Positions 8,310 through 16,929 of a DNA stretch of 64,000 nucleotides are shown one piece after another. This stretch comes from Pareuzebyella sediminis. GTDB taxonomy: Bacteria; Bacteroidota; Bacteroidia; Flavobacteriales; Flavobacteriaceae. Location of the stretch: contig NZ_VTZS01000002.1 of NCBI RefSeq assembly GCF_008367235.1, forward strand, positions 62,001-126,000, in the 5' to 3' direction. The number at the start of each line of letters is the position of its first letter. Within the stretch, counting starts at the first letter, position 1. Under the pieces are notes generated by a model that did not search any database, was not told where the DNA came from, and saw only the letters and a program-made list of their open reading frames with translations. The translations under genes were made by a program, and so were the position numbers.

Positions 8310-8783
8310 ATGAAAATGACTCAATCTGCACTCATAATTTTAAACTTTACAGAGATTAGGAGAAGAAGCATAAAACTTTGGGAAGGACTTCCTGAAAGCT
8401 ATTACAATTGGAAACCTGATGAAAAAGCAATGACTGCAATAGAAATGGTTAGACACGTTTTGGAAGCCGACTATGGATGGAATATAGTAATCAATAATGG
8501 AGGTATGACAAATTATCAAACACCCTGGAAAAATCGACCATTTATTAGCGTTGCTGACGAACTTGAATTTGCTGAAACTTACAGGAATACATTCCTAGAA
8601 AGCGTTCGCCAATTTTCGGATAAAGAATTAAACGAAACGAAAATCATTCACCCCGGAAATGGAGATAGAAAAACCCTTGGAAAATATTTATTACGGATTG
8701 GGTATCATGAATCAGTTCACGCAGGACAATTCCTTTCATATTTGAGAGCAATGAAAATTAATCGCCCAGAGATATGGGATTAA
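8310..8783 (+). CDS. DinB-family protein (cassette A6)
   Basis: A 157-residue four-helix-bundle protein of the DinB/YfiT-like superfamily. The three metal-ligand histidines typical of the fold are visible: RHVLEADYGW near residues 46-55, and YHESVHAGQF near 132-141. Many DinB-like proteins are thiol-dependent metalloenzymes; the substrate here is unknown. Alone in its cassette, transcribed in the array direction, with no clear promoter of its own. Confidence 0.88.
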   Translation: MKMTQSALIILNFTEIRRRSIKLWEGLPESYYNWKPDEKAMTAIEMVRHVLEADYGWNIVINNGGMTNYQTPWKNRPFISVADELEFAETYRNTFLESVRQFSDKELNETKIIHPGNGDRKTLGKYLLRIGYHESVHAGQFLSYLRAMKINRPEIWD

Positions 8784-8794
8784 AAGTAAAAAAC

Positions 8795-8858
8795 ACTACA
8801 GTCAACAACACCTATAAGCAATGCCCTTCGGGACACTGCGCATAGCCAAACCGTTATG
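8795..8858 (+). repeat. attC-like recombination site A6 (compact, 64 bp)
   Basis: Left core ACTACAGTCAAC complements the start of unit A6 (GTTGGCTGTAAT, 10 of 12). The short stem CTATAAGCAATGCCC against GGACACTGCGCATAG closes on a TTCG loop. The right end ACCGTTATGGG opens unit A7. Its size is in the range of short classical attC sites. Confidence 0.75.
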
Positions 8859-8987
8859 GGCAATAATCACTCTTTGATAACGTTTTTTCGAATTTGATTG
8901 GAGAATTTCACAAAATTGCACAGGTATTAAATTTTTGATTTTCAATTTATTACAAAAACGTTACTCAGAATATAAAATCCAGAAAAA

Positions 8988-9797
8988 TTGGAAAATGATT
9001 TCATAATAGAAAAGCCATTCAATAATTACCTTCAAACGTGGGTGGACTATTATTTTTTCATTGAAATTCCTGTCAATAAACTGAAACTTAACGAAGAATT
9101 TATTTTCCCTTTTCCTCGAATTACTTTCGGATATTTTTTTGAACATCCGTTTTTAGTTACCAATCATTCCACAAACGAAAATTATAGTGCCGAAATGATT
9201 ATTTCGAGAATTTCGACCAACCAGATTTCAATAAAACCGCTTACAGACAAGGTGAAAATTATCGGAGCACACATAAAACCCTATGCTTTGGCTCTGCTGA
9301 CAAATGACAACATTTCCGAAAAGCCTTGGATAATAAAAACAGAGGATTTATTTAAAAAGGAAGCCAAAAGATTTAAGAAAAAAATTGACAGTTGTTCCAA
9401 TCCGAAAGAAATGTTTACGGAGGTTGAGAATGTTTTTTTAAGTTCGGTTTTAACAAAGGATTTGAGTATTGTTATTAGTGCAATTGATTTGATAGAAGAA
9501 GAAAAAGGAAATATTTCCATTTCAAAATTATCGGAAAATACAGGTGTTTCAACACGGACTTTGCGTAACCATTTTTACAAATCTGTTGGCTGCTCCCCAA
9601 AGGAATACATTATGTTAGTTAAGTTAAGGCAATCCATCTATCAAATGAAATATTCGCCCGACTCCCTGACTTCGGTTTCCTACTCACAAAACTTTGCCGA
9701 CCAGGCACATTTTACCAATACCGTTAAGAATATCATCGGAACTCATCCAAAAGAAATTAGAAAAAATTTACCCAATTTCCGATTCTTACAATTTTAG
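8988..9797 (+). CDS. AraC-family transcriptional regulator (cassette A7)
   Basis: A 269-residue regulator. The C-terminal 100 residues form the AraC double helix-turn-helix: ISISKLSENTGVSTRTLRNH is the first, and the segment ending in DQAHFTNTVKNIIGTHPKEI has the family's F...G..P..... signature. The N-terminal 150 residues are the sensor part of a group common in Bacteroidota (DUF6597-like). Start TTG is taken because no ATG precedes the conserved N-terminal region. It is followed 51 bp later by a membrane-protein gene in the same cassette, a likely regulator-target pair. Confidence 0.88.
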   Translation: MENDFIIEKPFNNYLQTWVDYYFFIEIPVNKLKLNEEFIFPFPRITFGYFFEHPFLVTNHSTNENYSAEMIISRISTNQISIKPLTDKVKIIGAHIKPYALALLTNDNISEKPWIIKTEDLFKKEAKRFKKKIDSCSNPKEMFTEVENVFLSSVLTKDLSIVISAIDLIEEEKGNISISKLSENTGVSTRTLRNHFYKSVGCSPKEYIMLVKLRQSIYQMKYSPDSLTSVSYSQNFADQAHFTNTVKNIIGTHPKEIRKNLPNFRFLQF

Positions 9798-9848
9798 GCT
9801 ATTTGATTAAGCGAGCTTTGTCTTAACAAACTTTAATACAATAAGATA

Positions 9849-10316
9849 ATGAAACGCAAAACCATTGTAAAAGCCCATATTATCGCAACTTCCATTGCCG
9901 TATTGACCATCGGTTGTTTTTTCAGCTTTTCCCTTATTGCCGAAATAATTGGAAATCAAGAATTTATCAAGCAAGTAAAAACAGGAATACTGTATTGTTT
10001 GCCTGTTCTTTTGTTTGCAATGCCAATATTGGGAATAACGGGCAAAAAACTTGCGGGAAAGTCCCAAAGTCCAATCGTTGCAACAAAAATGAAACGAATG
10101 AAATTTGTTGCATTTAACGGAATTATACTCATCTCATTGGCAATTTACCTATATTTTAGAGCCATTAATAATAACATTGATAGCACATTTTTGTATGTAC
10201 AAATCATCGAATTACTTTTTGGAGCTATTAACTTGACATTGATAGGATTGAATATAAAAGCCGGAATGAAACTTTCGGGTAGAATAAAAATAAATACTGC
10301 CCATAACATGGTATAA
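9849..10316 (+). CDS. Small integral membrane protein (cassette A7)
   Basis: Not recognised in detail. The 155-residue product has four predicted membrane helices (about residues 11-31, 46-64, 85-104 and 118-136) separated by basic loops. It follows the AraC-type gene in the same unit and may be its target. The last codons (NTAHNMV) read through the left core of the next recombination site. This resembles the HxlR gene end (THNIVYK), so cassette ends supply a shared C-terminal tail. Confidence 0.75.
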   Translation: MKRKTIVKAHIIATSIAVLTIGCFFSFSLIAEIIGNQEFIKQVKTGILYCLPVLLFAMPILGITGKKLAGKSQSPIVATKMKRMKFVAFNGIILISLAIYLYFRAINNNIDSTFLYVQIIELLFGAINLTLIGLNIKAGMKLSGRIKINTAHNMV

Positions 10317-10430
10317 GTGTAATGCGGGCGAAAGTGCTAAATTTGAACTTAGAATCATTAACAAACATATCGGCAAAGTGGAAAGTGTAGGCTTCGCAAT
10401 CCCGTACTACACTTATACTTTACCGTTATG
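10294..10430 (+). repeat. attC-like recombination site A7
   Basis: Left core ATACTGCCCATAAC complements the start of unit A7 (GTTATGGGCAATAA, 12 of 14). The stem GGTATAAGTGTAATGCGGG pairs with CCCGTACTACACTTATAC. The right end ACCGTTATGACAC opens unit A8. Confidence 0.85.
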
Positions 10431-10448
10431 ACACATTAAAACCAACCT

Positions 10449-11531
10449 ATGAGCATTAAAATAAAAATGGTTTTATTCCCTTTGTTTTTGTTTTTAGCTG
10501 TTTCAATAAATGGACAGAACATAAACCAACAAATCGAATCGTTCCTTAACCATCTAAATTCAGAGGATTTCTCTGGTGTAATCCTTGTTGCAAAAAATGG
10601 CAGCGTTACCCAAAAAAGAGCTTACGGACTTGCCAATATAGAATACAACGTCGAAAATAAAATCGACACCAAATTCAACATTGCATCGATTACCAAAATG
10701 ATTACGGCGGTCGCTACTTTGCAACTCTACGAGAAGGGGAAAATCGATTTAAAAACTTCAATAGGCAAATATCTTCCTGACTATCCAAACAAACTTGTCA
10801 GAGACTCGGTAACGGCACACCAACTTCTCACCCACACCTCGGGACATAACAACAATTTGGATTTTTGGAAAAACAACAATCTTGATTATCAAAATGTATC
10901 AGATTTCGCAAAACTCTTTGCCAATGACACCTTATTGTCAAAACCTGGAACGAAATATGATTACAGCGCTTCTGGATTTGTAATCCTCGGACTTTTGATT
11001 GAGGAAGTTAGCGGAAAGAGTTACTACGAATACGTTAAAGAAAACATTTTCTTGCCTGCAGGGATGAAAAACACCACCGAACTTGAAATTGATTCCATTA
11101 TTTCAAACAAGGCAAGTGGCTACACATCTTCTTTCGGTCAAAAAAACACCTTAAAACGAAATGACTACTACCTTTCAAAAACATCGCCAGCTGGATTTCA
11201 TTATTCCACCGCAGAGGATTTATTTAAATTTTCCAAGGCATTGCAAGATGGAACGCTTTTGAAAAAAACAACTACGGAGTTAATGTTTGAGCCAAAAGTG
11301 AAAGGCTACAATACACATCTGGGTTATGGAATTGATATTGACCAAAGATATAATCAAATTATCCAAGGTCATAGTGGAGGTTGGTACGGCATTCATTGCG
11401 AATTGATGGACTTTATGGACGATAATTATACTGTGGTTATCTTATCGAATATCGATGACGGTGGCAAAAAAGGTGCATCATTGGTCGCAGACTTTTTTAA
11501 ACAAACTATTGCGGACAAAAAGTCTGAATAG
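10449..11531 (+). CDS. Class C beta-lactamase-like serine hydrolase (cassette A8)
   Basis: A 360-residue secreted serine hydrolase of the beta-lactamase / penicillin-binding family. A signal peptide (ending SINGQ) is followed by the nucleophile motif SITK near residue 80, the tyrosine motif YSAS near 173-176, and HSGG near 310 in place of KTG. This set is typical of esterase- or peptidase-like family members, which often do not hydrolyse beta-lactams, so resistance should not be assumed. Alone in its cassette, starting 24 bp after the recombination core. Confidence 0.88.
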   Translation: MSIKIKMVLFPLFLFLAVSINGQNINQQIESFLNHLNSEDFSGVILVAKNGSVTQKRAYGLANIEYNVENKIDTKFNIASITKMITAVATLQLYEKGKIDLKTSIGKYLPDYPNKLVRDSVTAHQLLTHTSGHNNNLDFWKNNNLDYQNVSDFAKLFANDTLLSKPGTKYDYSASGFVILGLLIEEVSGKSYYEYVKENIFLPAGMKNTTELEIDSIISNKASGYTSSFGQKNTLKRNDYYLSKTSPAGFHYSTAEDLFKFSKALQDGTLLKKTTTELMFEPKVKGYNTHLGYGIDIDQRYNQIIQGHSGGWYGIHCELMDFMDDNYTVVILSNIDDGGKKGASLVADFFKQTIADKKSE

Positions 11532-11540
11532 CTAACAATA

Positions 11541-11784
11541 ACGTGGCATAACAACGTATAAACGCAATAGCGGTTAGAAGTGACAAAACGAAACAAAAAG
11601 TATAAATTTAAGGTCAGTTATAAGCCGAAAAGATAGTGCGTGAAAACCGCTACTGCGCTTATACAAAACCGTCAGACCGTCTTAAAACCCCCATTTTTGA
11701 GTTTCGTATTAGGTACCTTCGAAAAATTTTAAATACGGCCATCTCATGGGGTCAAGACGAGTTTTGAGACAGACTGCCGTTAGC
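11541..11784 (+). repeat. attC-like recombination site A8, interrupted by a small insertion
   Basis: Left core ACGTGGCATAAC complements the start of unit A8 (GTTATGACACAT, 10 of 12). The stem GTATAAACGCAATAGCGGTT pairs with AACCGCTACTGCGCTTATAC, 18 of 20. The right end should read CCGTTAGCATC but is split between CCGT and TAGC by a 104-bp insertion plus a repeated CCGT. Confidence 0.8.
11673..11776. mobile_element. MITE-like insertion, 104 bp
   Basis: Terminal inverted repeats CAGACCGTCTTAAAAC and the complement of GTTTTGAGACAGACTG agree at 13 of 16 positions. It is flanked on both sides by CCGT, a 4-bp target duplication. It carries no gene, so it would need a transposase from elsewhere. 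Removing it and one CCGT restores a normal recombination-site end. Confidence 0.7.
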
Positions 11785-11812
11785 ATCAATCACTAAAAAA
11801 AATGACGCCAAA

Positions 11813-12277
11813 ATGAAAAATATTCTGATAATAGTTCTATTGATGTCCCATCTGTGTTCATGTTCGCAATCTCATGAGATTGCCGGCGAATATGAGAAAG
11901 TATCAAACAGTGGGTCGGTTCAATCTTTATTGAAACTACACCCAGATGGCACTTTTCACTTCGATTCATATTCTGTTAGACAAATTGAGGGGCCAAACCT
12001 AAGAATTACCTCACCCGGCAAAGAAAACTTACCTGCCGAGCCCAGTATTAGTGGAAAAGGAAAATGGAGCGCCGAAAATGACATCATTTATTTCACAACC
12101 AATGGAGATACCGATGTAGACCATAATTACCCATTAAATTTCAATGATACCAAGGCTAAATTCAAAAATGAATCCTCTAATAATTCGTCCGAAGAAAAAG
12201 CTATCGCAAAGTTGGAATTCTTGGAATCAGGTATTTTCTGGATTGATGGACTTGAATTGAAAAAGAAAAATCCATAA
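11813..12277 (+). CDS. Hypothetical lipoprotein (cassette A9)
   Basis: Not recognised. A 154-residue lipoprotein (lipobox HLCSC, then S). The mature part has the pattern of small lipocalin-like or META-like Bacteroidota lipoproteins (AGEYEKVS...LLKLHPDGTFHFDSYS...GKWSAENDIIYF), which is only a resemblance. It starts 34 bp after the last recombination core of array A. No matching left core (expected ...GATGCTAAC) follows its stop, so this unit has lost its right end. Confidence 0.7.
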   Translation: MKNILIIVLLMSHLCSCSQSHEIAGEYEKVSNSGSVQSLLKLHPDGTFHFDSYSVRQIEGPNLRITSPGKENLPAEPSISGKGKWSAENDIIYFTTNGDTDVDHNYPLNFNDTKAKFKNESSNNSSEEKAIAKLEFLESGIFWIDGLELKKKNP

Positions 12278-12580
12278 TGTAATACAGCATTGTCCCAATC
12301 AGAACTTCAAAAAATTGTGAGAGCCTAAACAATTTAAGCCTTATGCCCAACTTTGAAACTTAAAAGGCACACCATACATCCCGCCATTGATTCCAAGCCG
12401 GAGGGATTTTCAAAAACCGATTAGGTGATTTACTACCGAACAGGGGACAAATCGGATTTTTCAAACCACGGTAGAACGTTCATAAAGTCTGCCAATAATA
12501 GGCATATCGCCAAAAAATCATTATGGATAATTAAAAGTTTTATCGGACACTACTTACTTTTAGGTTCTAAATAAAGTCGA
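12278..12580. other. Gene-less stretch at the end of array A
   Basis: About 300 bp with no supported gene. The recombination site expected to close cassette A9 is absent, so this is probably the scar where array A ends. I see no clear promoter, terminator or repeat in it. Confidence 0.5.
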
Positions 12581-13357
12581 TTGAAATCTTTTGTATTTGG
12601 TTTAACAGTAATTCTGTTTTTGGTAAGTGACTGCACTAGAGGTCAAGAACTACCGGAACGGGTTGTAAATGAAAATGCGCAATTCTGGATTTCCACAAAT
12701 AATGTATTTAGAATTGCCAATCGCTGGGCAATACTGAATGATATCCATATACGCAGAAATAACTTTTTAGCAGATTCTAATTTTTATTTCCTCCGCGTTG
12801 GCGGCCAATACTATTTAAATGCCAATCTTCGTTTGGCAACAGGGTATGCGCACCTTTGGTTAACGCCAACCGGGGATTGGGACAATTTTCAGAACGAGAA
12901 CAGAATTTACCAACAGTTGAGCGTATCGAAACGTTATGAAAGGATGAACGCTTTGTTCAGGATTCGATTGGAGCAACGCTTTTTCAATAATGTGCAGGAT
13001 GGCCAATCCTTGAATGACGATTTCTTTGTCAACCGTATTCGATTTCTGGTGAGCGCTGGATTTCCCTTTAAACAGGACGGGGCTACAGAATTGATATTGG
13101 CCAATGAAATACACCTGAATTTTGGCCAGGATGTGGTCTTCAACACATTCAACCAAAACAGGTTGACCATTGGTGTAAAGCATAAGCTGAGCAGGCATTG
13201 GAAGGTAGATTGCGGATATATGATGGTATACCAGCAGCTCGCCGCAGGCAATGTCTACAATTTGAACCATACCTTGCGCCTGTTCTTTTACGGCAGCTTT
13301 GATTTCAGGAAAAACAAGAATGTACCGTTCAACGAGGTACGGCATGGGGAAGAATAA
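12581..13357 (+). CDS. DUF2490 domain outer-membrane-type protein
   Basis: A 258-residue secreted protein starting with TTG and a signal peptide that ends near GQELP. The body alternates short amphipathic strands with aromatic ends (FYFLRVGGQYYLNANLRLATGYAHLW; KVDCGYMMVYQQL), as expected for a small beta-barrel, and the DUF2490 opening NENAQFWISTNNVFRI is recognisable. Probably an outer-membrane protein of unknown function. It lies between array A and the GH65 gene and is not bounded by recombination sites. Confidence 0.75.
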   Translation: MKSFVFGLTVILFLVSDCTRGQELPERVVNENAQFWISTNNVFRIANRWAILNDIHIRRNNFLADSNFYFLRVGGQYYLNANLRLATGYAHLWLTPTGDWDNFQNENRIYQQLSVSKRYERMNALFRIRLEQRFFNNVQDGQSLNDDFFVNRIRFLVSAGFPFKQDGATELILANEIHLNFGQDVVFNTFNQNRLTIGVKHKLSRHWKVDCGYMMVYQQLAAGNVYNLNHTLRLFFYGSFDFRKNKNVPFNEVRHGEE

Positions 13358-13826
13358 AACAATAGGACGGAAAGGTATTTTCAGCGTTAAAGTTGTATTG
13401 ATTCGGCTTGAAAAGTGCCAAAAAAAGTCTGAATAAAGGATTGCGGATAAAAGAAGATGATTAGGATTTGTTAAAATCAATTAATATAACTGAACGAATC
13501 GAAACACCTTTAATCGGAAATGGCAAGCGGATTTAATCGATTCTCAATCTTTAAAAGGTGTAATGCAATGGGAAAAGTTACCAAGCCATATGTAAAACAC
13601 ATATTTAGTTTACTATGGTATAGCCATTCACTTCCAAATTGTCACTTTTGTGTGGTTTGAAAGCTATAATATCAATTTAGTGTTATATTTTATGTTGACT
13701 GCATTTTGTTTCGTAAGCTTCCCAACTTTCAAGTATATTAGAGTTCTTTAAAGCTGTATGGAAATATAAATCATTCTAAGAACCTAAAAAACCGGCTCTA
13801 CATTGAGCGGTGTGTTGGAAAATCAT
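13358..13826. other. Gene-less stretch upstream of GH65 gene
   Basis: About 470 bp of AT-rich sequence with no coding frame that I can support. It probably holds the promoter of the GH65 gene, but I found no convincing TTG-N19-TAnnTTTG pair. Confidence 0.4.
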
Positions 13827-16199
13827 ATGATTTCAAAAAATATCAAACTACCACCCGAACATATTTATCCAGTGGACGACTGGAGGTTTATCCAAAAAAA
13901 ATTTTCACCCCAATATCTGGCCCAGGACGAAACTGTTTTTGCCATTGCAAACGGCTACCTTGGCTTTCGTGGGAACCATGAAGAAGGCACTCCCGTGGTA
14001 CAACGCGGGACTTTTATCAATGGGTTCCATGAACAATGGCCCATCCGTTACGGGGAATCGGCCTATGGTTTTGCCCAAACAGGGCAAACCATGCTCAATG
14101 TTACCGACAGCAAGGTCATAAGGCTGTATGTGGACGATGAGCCATTTTACCTCCCAACGGCAGATATCAAGGAGTATGAACGGGTACTTGATATGAGGGC
14201 AGGAAGCCTGCATCGTGAGGTAATCTGGGAAACCGCTTCTGGAAAACGGGTTTCCATTCGCTCCACCCGAATTGTTTCAATGGAACAAAGGCATGTGGCT
14301 GCAATTTCTTATGAAGTGAAAGTGTTGAATGCTTCGGCCAAACTGATTGTCTCCTCTAAATTACGCTGCCCAACAGAGAAAAATGATGCAGAAGACAACA
14401 CAGTTGATCCGAGAAAATCACCTGGAGTAGGCCCTAGTGTTTTTGTTCCTCAAATGAATACGATCAAGGATGAGCGAGTACTATTGGGCCATCAAATACA
14501 GACGAGCGGAATGACTTTGGCCTGTGGTGTGGACCATTACATCAAAACGGAAAACACCTATTCGTATGCCGGGGAATGTTACGAAGATTCTGCAAAAATA
14601 GTGTATACCGTACACGCCGAGAAAGGGATGCCTTTTGAAATGACAAAATATATGGTGTACCATAGCTCCAGAAATGCGCCCGTCGATGAACTTTGTGGGC
14701 GTACGGAACGCACGTTGAATTCTGTCAAACAGGCTGGTTTCGAGGAGTTGGCCGAGAATCAGCAGCAGTTCATGGATAATTTCTGGGCCAGGAGTGACAT
14801 TGAGGTTTCCATGTACAAGGACCGGAGAACCCAGCAATGTCTTCGCTTTAATCTGTTCCATATCCTACAAGCGTCGGCCCGTGTAGAAGGGACGGGTATA
14901 GGGGCCAGAGGCCTTACAGGAGATGCCTATGAAGGTCATTATTTCTGGGATACCGAGATTTACCTAATGCCATTTTTAATCTATACCTCACCAAAAATCG
15001 CCAAAAACCTACTGCGTTTCCGATATAGCCTTTTGGACAAGGCTCGTAAACGTGCCAAAGAATTAAATCAGAAGGGCGCACTGTTTCCTTGGCGAACAAT
15101 TACAGGAGATGAAGCCTCTGCTTTCTTTGCCGCGGGAACCGCACAATATCATATCAATGCGGATATAATGTACGCCCTAAGAAAGTATGTCGAGGTAACC
15201 GGTGATGAGGAGTTTCTTTTTGAATACGGGGCCGAAATGTTGATTGAAACAGCTCGTTTCTGGGCAGATTTGGGGTTCTATTCACATAACGGTAAGGATG
15301 AGTTTCATATTCATGGCGTAACAGGTCCCGATGAATACACCGCCATAGTGAACAATAATGCGTTCACCAATATGATGGCACGCGAAAACCTACGGTACGC
15401 ATCGCAGAGTTTACAGTTGCTCGAGAAAAAGAGACCTGAAAAATTTGAGGCTCTGGCCATCGATACCGATTTGAAGAAGGAAGAGATTGAAGAATGGGAA
15501 AATGCCGCGACCAAAATGTATATTCCTTATGATAAGGAAAAAGGAATCCACCCGCAGGATGATGAATTCCTGAAGAAGGAAATCTGGGATTTTGAAAATA
15601 CCCCTTTGGAGAATTATCCGCTCTTATTGAACTTCCATCCCCTGGTCATTTACCGTTTTCAGGTCATCAAGCAGGCCGATGTGGTGATGGCCATGTTCCT
15701 TTTGGGCCATGAATTCTCAAAAGAACAGAAAAAAAGCAATTTCGATTATTATGATCCCATAACTACGGGCGACTCTTCATTGTCCTCTTGCGTTTACAGT
15801 ATCTTGGCCTTTGAGCTGGGAATTCTTGACAGGGCAATGGAGTTGGTTAGATATACGGCCTGGATGGATCTCGCTGATGTAGGGGGGAATGTCAAGGACG
15901 GAGCGCATATAGCTGCCATGGGAGGCACCTGGATGGCCATTGTATATGGTTTGGCCGGTTTACGGGACTATGGCGGCAAGATAAGCTTTAGACCAAAAAA
16001 AACACCCAATGCCAAGGCCGTACGCTTTCGTTTAACGTTGCGCTGTAAATTGCTTGAGGTTGTAATTGAAAGGGATAAGGTGAGCTATTTGTTAAAGAAG
16101 GGGGATAACCTTACCATCTACCATAGAGAAGAGGAAGTGCGACTTACCAAAAGACAACCCTCCTGCACCAAGGAGTTGGAAAGCGCCAATTGCAACTGA
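13827..16199 (+). CDS. Glycoside hydrolase family 65 protein (disaccharide phosphorylase/hydrolase)
   Basis: A 790-residue GH65 enzyme, a family of maltose, trehalose, kojibiose or nigerose phosphorylases and related hydrolases. N-terminal beta domain with NGYLGFRGNHEEG near residues 40-52, then the (alpha/alpha)6 catalytic domain with EGHYFWDTEIY and GVTGPDEYTA, whose Glu near 503 is the general acid, and a short C-terminal beta domain. ATG is preferred over an upstream TTG that would add eight residues. The usual partner beta-phosphoglucomutase is not next to it. It lacks a signal peptide, so it acts in the cytoplasm. It sits just before the second copy of the paoA 5' region. Substrate not determinable. 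Confidence 0.9.
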   Translation: MISKNIKLPPEHIYPVDDWRFIQKKFSPQYLAQDETVFAIANGYLGFRGNHEEGTPVVQRGTFINGFHEQWPIRYGESAYGFAQTGQTMLNVTDSKVIRLYVDDEPFYLPTADIKEYERVLDMRAGSLHREVIWETASGKRVSIRSTRIVSMEQRHVAAISYEVKVLNASAKLIVSSKLRCPTEKNDAEDNTVDPRKSPGVGPSVFVPQMNTIKDERVLLGHQIQTSGMTLACGVDHYIKTENTYSYAGECYEDSAKIVYTVHAEKGMPFEMTKYMVYHSSRNAPVDELCGRTERTLNSVKQAGFEELAENQQQFMDNFWARSDIEVSMYKDRRTQQCLRFNLFHILQASARVEGTGIGARGLTGDAYEGHYFWDTEIYLMPFLIYTSPKIAKNLLRFRYSLLDKARKRAKELNQKGALFPWRTITGDEASAFFAAGTAQYHINADIMYALRKYVEVTGDEEFLFEYGAEMLIETARFWADLGFYSHNGKDEFHIHGVTGPDEYTAIVNNNAFTNMMARENLRYASQSLQLLEKKRPEKFEALAIDTDLKKEEIEEWENAATKMYIPYDKEKGIHPQDDEFLKKEIWDFENTPLENYPLLLNFHPLVIYRFQVIKQADVVMAMFLLGHEFSKEQKKSNFDYYDPITTGDSSLSSCVYSILAFELGILDRAMELVRYTAWMDLADVGGNVKDGAHIAAMGGTWMAIVYGLAGLRDYGGKISFRPKKTPNAKAVRFRLTLRCKLLEVVIERDKVSYLLKKGDNLTIYHREEEVRLTKRQPSCTKELESANCN

Positions 16200-16206
16200 A
16201 AAATAT

Positions 16207-16226
16207 GTATTGGAAATATCCAATAC
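16207..16226. terminator. Hairpin after GH65 gene
   Basis: Perfect 8-bp arms GTATTGGA and TCCAATAC around AATA, 8 bp after the stop codon. No T-run follows, so it is only a possible terminator. Confidence 0.3.
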
Positions 16227-16408
16227 CAATCGAGCTGTAGTAGTGAAAGGCTATCAAAGAAACGGGTTAAGTAATTGAAATCAAACAAAGTTTCTAAAAT
16301 GGAACCTTTAGCGTCACTGCTTGATTTCTGCTTATCTTGATGTCCGGTTTCTCAAAGTTCAATTAAACGATTCTCGATAGCACCGGCTGATTCAATTTTG
16401 AAGACTTC

Positions 16409-16616
16409 CCTGAATTTCGGCCACCACTTCGTCGGGGGTGGACTTCCCAAAAATTTCGGAACCCAGTCTAGGGGCGAACAGCACGCTAAGGCTGGCCGCC
16501 TAAATACGGCCTAGAAAACGTCTTCGGGACTCGCCATGGAGGCCGAGGTCGTCCAAGACCTGTGCCTCGTCTTCGGCCAATTGGGGTTCGTTCGGGCTTT
16601 TATCGGATGTACACAT
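16409..16616 (-). pseudogene. Truncated, nonsense-mutated copy of paoA
   Basis: It reads like the first 70 codons of paoA, including the start codon and twin-arginine motif, but the codon after GRI is TAG instead of TCG, so translation would stop inside the signal peptide. There is no downstream part; it joins unrelated sequence behind the GH65 gene. It arose by duplication together with the attachment-like sequence. Confidence 0.93.
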
Positions 16617-16884
16617 AGGAAAAGGGTTAAAATTGAAAAGGACTTCTTAAGAAGTTAGATAGTATACACCCATTTTTAGATACAAGGGTGTTGAAACCGA
16701 CATAAGATGAACGGGATACGTCAAAGCGTGATACAATTTTCTTCAACTAATCTTAATCGGGTACAACCGTTGAACCGGTTTTTTGATCATTTGATAGACA
16801 AACCCGAATCGCCCACGAAGTAGTTTCCTACATTGTAGGGATAGGCGGATATGATCAATGATGATATTCCTATGTTAGCCACAA
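16409..16884. repeat. Direct repeat, copy 2: paoA 5' fragment plus attachment-like end
   Basis: Second copy of the 477-bp sequence, same orientation, with about 31 differences and one single-base gap. Its left end is abrupt, inside the paoA reading frame; its right end carries the hairpin and the GTTAGC core at which array B begins. The paoA part has a nonsense mutation, so the copy is no longer selected as a gene. Confidence 0.95.
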
Positions 16885-16929
16885 GCTAGATAGAAACTGA
16901 TTTTTTATAAAATTTATAACATTTTGAAT

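Noticed and set aside
9807-10067. Minus-strand frame of 86 codons in cassette A7
   Set aside because: Antisense to a four-helix membrane protein gene with good start and stop context.
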